17,500 bases of DNA from Botryococcus braunii (Eukaryota; Chlorophyta; Trebouxiophyceae): assembly GCA_002005505.1 (NCBI GenBank), contig KV908351.1, positions 733,889-751,388 of the forward strand, written 5' to 3'. Shown in pieces: positions 10,610 through 17,500 of this stretch. The position numbers were made by a program, and so were the translations under genes. The notes below the pieces were generated by a model, which did no database searches, was not told the origin of the DNA, and saw only the letters and a list, made by a program, of their open reading frames with translations. The stretch's first letter is position 1; each line of letters starts with the position of its first letter.

Positions 10610-13600
10610 CTGAAGCATCCGCATAACAGAAGAGGTCAAAAGACATTAATAATTTCCGGATGCCAAGCCAATAGGAATTAAGGCGATACAGATATAGCAA
10701 CTTTCTCTTAAGATTTTAAAGCAAGGCTGAATATTCATAGAAGTAAGCTCTCTATTTAAGCTGGACTAGGATTTGCATGCAATGTGTTATTTTTTTGGAC
10801 TTCTTGTGTCTGTTAAATGGAATGAGATGAGTACTATGCTTGTACATCATAATATACTACTCGGTCATTAGCCATCATTAAATTGAATTCTCCAAGCAAG
10901 TGCTTAATAGATACGTTGGGCTTGAGGGTTTCGTTCTCTAGAGTGTGAGAGTCTGAGCTTGCGCCCTGCGTCCCTTAGGATAGTAGGGAGGTAGCTTTAA
11001 CAGCTTCCCTTAATGCAAAATGAACGACATCGAGGTCCTTCAAAAATATCTAGATCTGTGCCTATGGTTGTAGACATAAAACAGAAACCAGTTATAACCT
11101 AATTAGGACATGACTTCCCTTCCTTGTTGGCGTACCCTTCTGCCTCGTTATCGATATCTTGTTTATCGTCTTCATGGGCATCTTCTTTATCATCCTCGCC
11201 ATAAATCTTCTTCTTCCTCATCTTGCTTACACGACGGTTATCTTGTTGTCCCATCGGTGCCTGAAAGCGCTCGCGGCATCCCCTCAGACACCCCTCGACA
11301 AGAAAAGGATAAAGCAGTACTGCAGAAAAATTACGTAAGAAACAATATACGACCGACGATTGAAGCCTCTGACAGGCATAAATTCATGCCTGTTTAAACT
11401 GCGATGCAAAACCAGCACGAGTACGCCTTCTAGGTGGCTCCATTAATATCAAAACTGCATTCGGGACAACTTAAACATCAGCAGCCTAGGCCTGCATCTC
11501 TCACCCGGCGAGGGGGATATGCTTGACGCGAAGGTACGGGCCCTGGTAGTGTACGTTTCTTTGGTTTTTGAACGTCGTCGTCCGTGGCCTTACCAGATTT
11601 AATTTTAGACCTCCTTGCATGAGACCTAAATCATCCGCATGACAGAAGAGGTCAAAAGAACGTGATCATTCCCGGGTGCCAAACCAATAGGAAATCCGGC
11701 GGAATGGATTGAGTAACTCCCTAATAGGATTTCAAAGCAAGGCTGAATTTTGATATCAAGTAAGCTCCCTTATCTAAGCTTGAACTAGAATTGGCATGCC
11801 AGGTGTGATTATCTATTACTTTAGGTGCCTGTTAAACGGACTGAAATGAGTTATATTCTTGTACATTAAAATATAATAGTGACTATTGAATACTCTGGTC
11901 AAGTGCTGAATAAATACGTTGGGACCGAGGTTTCCATTCTTTAGAGTACGAGACACAAGGCGTCCCTTAGGATTACAGGGCAGAAGTTTGTGAAGCTTTA
12001 ATATGAATGATCTTCTTGTACATTAAAATATACTACAGACTACTGAATTCACCTACCTGCTCAATAAGTACGGCGGGCCTGAGCTCATCAAAGTTTTTAT
12101 TCTCTTGTGTGAGACAAAAAGCTTGCCCCTTAGGAACGCTGGGCAGAAGCCTTCAAAGATCTCTAGAGCTGTTCCCGTGGGTGTAGACATAACAAAGAAA
12201 TCAATTAGGACATAGTTCCCCTTACCCGTCGGCATACCAATCCGGATCCGCCTTGGCATCGTCTTCATCGGCATCTTCATCATCATCCCCGCCATAATCC
12301 TTCTGACTTAAGGAAGGTTTTTGAAGGATAATGGGGGACTTCTTCTCGCTTGAACGACTGTCACCTCGTGGTCCCATCGCCGCCTGATAGCACACGCGGC
12401 ATCCTCTAAGACAATTCTCGACAAGAGAAACACAAAGCACGTGAGCAGTAGCAATACGTGAGAAATATTATACGACCGACGATTGTAGCCACTGACGGGC
12501 ATAAAATGCGTTGCAATTAATCACGCGTACTCCTACCACGTGGCTCCGTCAACACTGCGTTCTGGAAAACTTAAACATTAGCATCCTAGGCCTGCGTCTC
12601 TCACCGGGCGCTTAAGATATGCTTGGGGCGGAGATACGGACCCTGGTGGTGGACGCTTCTTTAGATTTCGGACGTCGACGTCCTGGGCTTTACGAGAGAC
12701 AATCTTCAACCTCCTTGCATGAGACCTGAAGCATCCGCATAACAGAAGAGGTCAAAAGGAACTTGATCATTTCCGGGTGCCAAGCCAATAGGAAATTAGG
12801 CGATACAGATATGGTAACGTCCTTTTAATTTTTAAAAGCAAGGCTGAAAAATTATAATAAGTAAGCTCTCTATTTAAGCTTGGACCAGAATTGGCCAACC
12901 ATGTGTGATTTTCTTGGACTTCTTGCGCCTCTTAAACGAAATGAAATGAGTTCAAAACGGAATGAAATGAGTTCTATACTTGTACATTATGATATACTAA
13001 TGACTACGTAGTCAATGGCTATCAGTATGTCGAGTTCTCCTACAATGTGCTGAGAAATTGCGTTGGGCCTGAGGGTTTCATTCACTAGAGTGTGAGAGTG
13101 TGAGCTTCCGCCCTGCGTCCCTTAGGAAAGCAGGGCGGTAACTTTGAAAGCTTCGGAAGCTTCCCTTAATGCAAAATGAACGAAATCGAGGTCTTCAAAG
13201 ATCACTAGAGCTGTGCCCACGGTTGTGGATAAAAACAGAAACCAGTTAGGATATGACTCCCCTTCCCCGTCGGCATACCGTTCCGCCTCGTTATCGACAT
13301 CTTGTTTATCGTCTTCATGGGCATCTTCTTCATAATCCCCGCCATAATCGTTCTTCTTCCTCCTCTCGCTTCCACGACGGTTATCTTGTTGTCCCATCGG
13401 TGCCTGAAAGCACTCGCGGCATCCCCTCAGACAACCCTCGACAAGCAAACGATAAAGCACTTCAGCGGAAGCATTACGTAAGAAAAATATACTACCGACG
13501 ATTGAAGCCTCTGTCAGGCATAAACAGCGATGCAAAAAATCACGAGTACGCCTCCTAGGTGGCCCTATTGATATCAACACGGCGTTCGGGACAACTTAAA

Positions 13601-16600
13601 CATCATTAGCCTAGGCCTGCATCTCTCACCCGGCGCTTGGGATATGCTTCAGGCGAAGGTACGGACCCTGGCAGTGTCCGTTTTCTTTGTTTTTGAACGT
13701 CGACGTGCGAAGGTATGGACCCTGGAAGTGTACGTTTCTTTGGTTTTTGAACGTCGACTTCCGTGACCTTACCAGAAATACGTTTTGACGTCTTTGCCCG
13801 AGACCTAAAGCATCCGCATGACAGAAGAGGTCAATAGAACGTGATCATTGCTGGGTGTTAAACCATTAGGAAATCAGGCGGTACGGATAGAGAAACGTTT
13901 TCCTTCAGAATTAAAATCAGGGCTGGACATTGATTTGAAGTAATCTTAAACACTCTTATTCAAGCTTGGAATGGAATTGGCATGCCAGGCGTGACTTTCT
14001 TGGATCCAGTCCGAACTTCCTGTTGTTCAACGGATTGAAATTATTTATATGCTTGTACATCGAAATTTTCTGATGATTACTATTCAGAAGTCATCAGTAT
14101 ATTTAGATGTACAAACATATAAAGACTCCATACTCCATACCCCAACCAAGTGCTGAAAACATTCTGTGGGCCTCGAGGTTTTCATTCCCTAGAGTCTGAG
14201 ACACAAACGGTCCCCCTTATGAACGCTGGGCGGAAGCTTTCAAAGCTTCGGAAGCTTCCCTATTGTGTTCAGGCCTGAACACAATATGAACGGAATCAAG
14301 GTCCGTCAGAGATATCTAGAGCTGTGCCCATGGTTGTAGACATAACAAAGAAATCAATTAGGACACGGCTCCCTTGCCTGTCGACATACCAATCCGGATC
14401 CGCCTTGTCATCGTCATCTTGCGCATCGGTATCTACTTCATCATCCACGCCATTATCCTTCTTCTCGGTTGAACGACTTTTACCTCGTAGTCCCATCGCC
14501 GCCTGATAGCACCCGCGGCATCCTCTTAGACAACCCTCGACAAGAGAAACACAAAGCACTTGATCACATGTGCAAGAGAAATACGTAAGAAAAACTATAC
14601 GACCGACGATTTTGAAAACTGAGGCGCATAAACTGCGATGTAAATTATCACGCGTACGCCTACTAGGTGGATCCGTCAACACTGCGTTCGGGACAACTTA
14701 ATCATGAGCAGCCTAAGCCTGCGTTTCTCACCGGGCGCTTGGGATATGCTTGAGGCGGAGGTACGGACCCTGGCCGTGGACGCTTATTTAGTTTTTGACC
14801 GTCGACGTCCTGGGCCTTACGAGAGACAAAATTTGACACCCTTACATGAGACCTGAAGCATCCGCATAACAGAGAAGGTCAAAAGGAACTTGATCATTTC
14901 AGGGCGCCAAGCCCTTATGAAATTGGGCGTTACCGATATAGAAACTTTCCCTGTACATGTAAGATTTAAAAGCAAGGCTGAATATTCATGACAAGTAAGC
15001 TCTCTATTTAAGCTTGGACTAGAATTGGCATGCCATGTGTGATTTTTCTTGGACTTCTTGCGCCTGTTAAACGAAATGAAATGATTTCTTTGCTTGTACA
15101 TTATAATGTACAGATGACTACGTAGTCATTAGCCATCATTAAACTGAATTCTCAAGCAAGTCCTTTATAGATACGTTGGGCCTGAGGGTTTCATTCTCTA
15201 GAGTGTGAGTGTGTGAGCTTCCGCCCTGCGTCCCTTAGAAACGCCGGGCGGAAGCTTTGAAAGATTTGGAAGCTACCCTTCACGCAGAATGAACAACATC
15301 GAGGTCCTTCAAAGATCTGTAAAGCTGTGCCCTGTGGTTGTAGACATACAGCAGAAACCAGTAAGGACAGACTCCCCTTCCCCGTCGGCATACCCTTCCG
15401 CGTCGTCATACACATCTTGCTCATCGTGTGCATCTTCATGGGCATCTTCTTCATCATCCCCGCCATAATTCTTCTTCTTCCTCCTCTCCTTTACACGACG
15501 GTTATCTTGTTGTCCCATCGGTGACTGAAAGCACTCGCGGCATCCCCTCAGACATGGCAAGGGTTGTACATCCCTCGACAAGAAATGGATAAAGCACTTG
15601 AGCAGAAGCAATAAGCAAGCAAGGATATACGACGAACGATTTAAGTCATCTGACAAGCATAAACTGCGATGAAAACCATCACGAGTACACCTCCTAGGTG
15701 GCCCCATTGGTATAAAGATTGCGTACGAGACAACATCAGCAGCCTAGGCCTGCATCTCTCACCGGGCGCTTGGGATATGCTTGAGGCGAAGGTACGGACC
15801 CTGGCAGTGTACATTTCTTTGGTTTTTGATCGTCGGCGTCCGTGGCCTTACCAGAGATAATTTTAGACGTCCTTGCATGAGACCTAAAGCATCCGCATGA
15901 CAGAAGAGGTCAAAATGGCGGGACCATTTCCGGGTGCCAAACCAATAGGAAATCAGGCGGTACGGATACAGTAACTTCCTATTAGGATTTCAAAGCAAGG
16001 CTGAATTATGATATCAAGTAAGCTCTCTTATCTAAGCTTGAACTAGAATTGGCATGCCAGGTGTGATTTGCTTGGACTTCATGCGCCTGTTAAACGCACT
16101 GAAATGAGTTGTATGCTTGCTACATTAAAATGTAACAGTGACTCCTGAATACTTCGGGCAAGTGCTGAATAAATACGTTGGGACCGAGCTTTTCATTCTT
16201 TGGAGTATGAGACACAAGGCGTCCCTTTGGAACAGTTTTGGAAGCTTTGAGATGAGTAACATGCTTGTACATTAAAATATGCGACAGACTACTGAATAGA
16301 AGTGCTAACTTAAGACGTTGGGCCTGAGGTCATCGAGGTTTTCATTCTGTTGGGTGTGAGACACATGTTCCCTTAACGCAACATGAACGAGGTATTTTAA
16401 AGATCTCTAGAGCCTTGCATTTGTTGGTAGACATAAAATGGAATCAGCTTTAACTAATCAGCCTCTTCCCCGTCGGCATACTCATCCGCCTCATCATCTT
16501 GCTCATCATCTTCATCGGCATCTTCTTCATCATCCTTGCTTAAACGACGGTTAATTCGTTGTCTTGTCGCCGCCTGACAGCACTCGCAGCATCCCCTCAG

Positions 16601-17483
16601 ACAACGCTCGACAAGACAAAGACAAGGCACTTGAGCAGAAGGAATACGTTAGCAAAAATATACGACCGACGGTTGCAGCCACTGAAAGGCATGAACTGGG
16701 ATGCAAATTATCACGTGTACGCCTCCTAGGTGGCCTCTTGAGAAAGCTTCAAAACTGTTTTTGGGACAACTTAAACATCAGTAGGCTGCATCTCTCACCG
16801 GGCGCTTGGCCGATGCTTGAGGGGGAGGTACGGACCCTGGCAGTAGAATCTTTTTTAGTTTTTGAACGTCCTTGGCCTCACTAGAGACAACCTCATAACA
16901 AGTCGGAAGCTCGTTGATAAGTTGGAATAGCTGCTCCCTGAGTAAAAACAAACCTCAATTTCTGTGCTTGTGCGGTGTTGAAACAAACCCAATTTCATTG
17001 TGAAATGGACAGCGAGGCGGGCTCGGTACCGTACCTTCCCTCTTTGTTGAGCTTAGAAGCACCGCGATAGAAGGCAACGGACATCAACCAGCTGTCTGAT
17101 TGCGCTGCCACTTTAGCTAGCCAGGCATTTTTCTAAAAAACCACAGAACGGAAGAGTAAGCACTAATAAACCCCCAAGTACCTAAAAATCCGTCTATTTA
17201 CAAGAGAGGGCCCGAACCTCCACTCTATTTTCCGCAAAGTTCATCCCCGGGGCCCGGGCTGGTTCTGCAAGGCCCCCAATCAAACACTCTCAGCAACCAC
17301 TGGAATAAAGCTTTCCAGGCCGCCCACCATGGATGACTACAACCCAGTGCCGGACCTGGCAAGTCTGGTGGCATCGGTCCAGATCTAGATGGACGGCCGA
17401 CACACCAGTGGCCAGAGGGCGTGCCATATAAGCACAGAACATGGTTGCTCTTGGGATCAAACTGATTGTAAAATTGGTCGGCA
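10477..17483 (-). CDS. ALFIN-LIKE copy C with tandem exon-module array (partial)
   Basis: Exon 1 lies beyond the right edge. Visible Alfin exons are 17356-17483 (DQFYNQFDP, LCLYGTPSGHW), 17218-17264, 17035-17132 (WLAKVAAQSDSWLMSVAFY) and 16799-16937 ([19 protein letters not shown], ending KRP). They are followed by acidic exon D1 16482-16573, then pairs of hinge and acidic exons: 15763-15883/15394-15524, 14732-14852/14390-14502, 13630-13804/13279-13403, 12605-12725/12238-12383, 11505-11625/11136-11260, and a last hinge 10477-10609. Together they give 645 codons with no stop. Exon 2 has lost the usual VDLPAEE, and exon 3 reads PARAPGMNFAE, so the Alfin domain is more divergent than in copy B. 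No terminal exon of its own is present; the array runs into copy B's first exon. Expression and the joined transcript are inference. Confidence 0.72.
10610..11625 (-). repeat. Array unit 6 of copy C, type q
   Basis: Hinge exon 11505-11625 (121 nt, open) starts SHARRSKIKSGKATDDD and ends AYPPRR. Acidic exon 11136-11260 (125 nt, open) starts APMGQQDNRRVSKMRKKK and has KEDAHEDDKQDIDNEAE. Its donor is GG|GTACG, a variant of the GTATG seen in the other units. It groups with units 2 and 4 by both exons and by its TTTAG hinge acceptor. Confidence 0.7.
11626..12725 (-). repeat. Array unit 5 of copy C, type r
   Basis: Hinge exon 12605-12725 (121 nt, open) starts SHARRLKIVSRKAQDVD and ends AYLKRP. Acidic exon 12238-12383 is the longest at 146 nt. 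It starts AAMGPRGDSRSSEKK, carries an insertion SPIILQKPSLSQ not seen in the other units, and returns to GGDDDEDADEDDAKADPD. The length difference is still a multiple of three. The intron to unit 6 has a roughly 157-bp internal duplication, with CTTGTACATTAAAATATA at 11858 and 12015. Confidence 0.7.
12726..13804 (-). repeat. Array unit 4 of copy C, type q, with duplicated hinge segment
   Basis: Hinge exon 13630-13804 is 175 nt instead of 121. A 54-nt segment is repeated in frame, giving VDVQKPKKRTLPGSIPS and then VDVQKQRKRTLPGSVPS, and the exon stays open. The end is AYPKRR rather than AYPKRP. Acidic exon 13279-13403 (125 nt, open) starts APMGQQDNRRGSERRKK and continues GGDYEEDAHEDDKQDVDN. 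The following intron has a small tandem repeat of AATGAAATGAGTTC near 12938-12973. Confidence 0.7.
13805..14852 (-). repeat. Array unit 3 of copy C, type r
   Basis: Hinge exon 14732-14852 (121 nt, open) has acceptor TTCAG|GTCTC, starts SHVRVSNFVSRKAQDVD and ends AYPKRP. Acidic exon 14390-14502 (113 nt, open) starts AAMGLRGKSRSTEKK after a TATCAG acceptor. It runs through DDEVDTDAQDDDDKADPD and ends at TG|GTATG, so the joining codon with the next hinge is TGG. It shares RKAQDVD and the xRGxSRSxEKK start with unit 5 but not with units 2, 4 and 6. Confidence 0.7.
14853..15883 (-). repeat. Array unit 2 of copy C, type q
   Basis: Hinge exon 15763-15883 (121 nt, open) has acceptor TTTAG|GTCTC, starts SHARTSKIISGKATD and ends AYPKRP at a CG|GTGAGA donor. 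Acidic exon 15394-15524 (131 nt, open) starts SPMGQQDNRR after a TTTCAG acceptor. It has a basic run KERRKKK, then GGDDEEDAHEDAHDEQD, and ends at G|GTATGC. The basic-then-acidic layout resembles the variable linker that precedes the PHD finger in AL proteins; the basic run could serve nuclear import (inference). The intron to unit 3 holds two adjacent perfect palindromes, at 15095-15112 and 15114-15129. Confidence 0.7.
15095..15129. other. Two adjacent perfect palindromes in an array intron
   Basis: TGTACATTATAATGTACA (18 bp) is followed one base later by ATGACTACGTAGTCAT (16 bp). Only a decayed version stands at the matching place in the intron after unit 4 (around 12980-13010). Confidence 0.8.
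15884..16890 (-). repeat. Array start of copy C: exon 5 end, D1 and intron
   Basis: Homology to the tandem unit begins inside Alfin exon 5 near 16890 and runs to the next hinge acceptor at 15883. D1 (16482-16573) follows acceptor TGTCAG, starts AATRQRINRR and has KDDEEDADEDDEQDDEAD, the most uniformly acidic of the D exons. Its donor is GA|GTATG. The intron that follows carries a roughly 150-bp internal duplication: segments with TACATTAAAAT lie near 16115 and 16264. The same kind of duplication occurs in the intron after D5. Confidence 0.7.
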
Positions 17484-17500
17484 CTGCATTTACACACCAA

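Noticed and set aside
13122..13580. Cysteine motif GCLRGCRECFQ just upstream of each acidic exon, open in several units
   Set aside because: It lies in the H-to-D intron. Intron lengths differ by amounts not divisible by three, unit 2 has a 16-base insertion there that shifts the frame, and the hinge frame meets a stop soon after the donor.

Overview
The window is nuclear DNA from a plant (streptophyte). The evidence is three copies, all on the minus strand, of a multi-exon gene of the ALFIN-LIKE (AL) family, a plant-specific family of chromatin readers. Typical AL motifs appear exon by exon: an FxDFKxRR helix, FYNQCDP...[41 protein letters not shown] and [16 protein letters not shown]. The lineage cannot be resolved from the sequence. 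The many long dinucleotide repeats, including (GT)n, are unusual for flowering plants. No sequence search was run, so family assignment rests on motif recognition.

Layout from left to right. Positions 49-1591 hold copy A, which has a nonsense codon in exon 3, a (TA)n-swollen intron and no acidic exon, so it is probably a pseudogene. Positions 1592-7316 are gene-free as far as I can see: (CT)n, (GA)n, (GT)n and (CA)n tracts, minisatellites of 21, 25, 39 and about 75 bp, G-runs and two perfect palindromes. Positions 7923-10217 hold copy B, with eight exons and an open frame of 261 codons. Positions 10477-17483 hold copy C, whose exon 1 lies beyond the right edge. It contains a tandem array of about 1.05-kb units, each carrying two exons.

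The array is the main discovery. Each unit has a hinge exon (H, a 5'-truncated copy of AL exon 5 with a new acceptor) and an acidic exon (D). Every H exon is 1 mod 3 long and every non-terminal D exon is 2 mod 3. Each H+D pair is therefore a symmetric module that can be repeated without breaking the frame. All visible modules in copy C are open, while the introns between H and D vary in length without regard to three. Units alternate between two types, q and r, and end in a third type, t. Copy C loses its last D exon exactly where copy B begins, so C could be spliced in frame into B, giving one protein with two Alfin domains. No PHD finger is visible in any copy, although the PHD finger is the hallmark C-terminal domain of AL proteins. 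The likely products are Alfin domains followed by repeated charged linkers.
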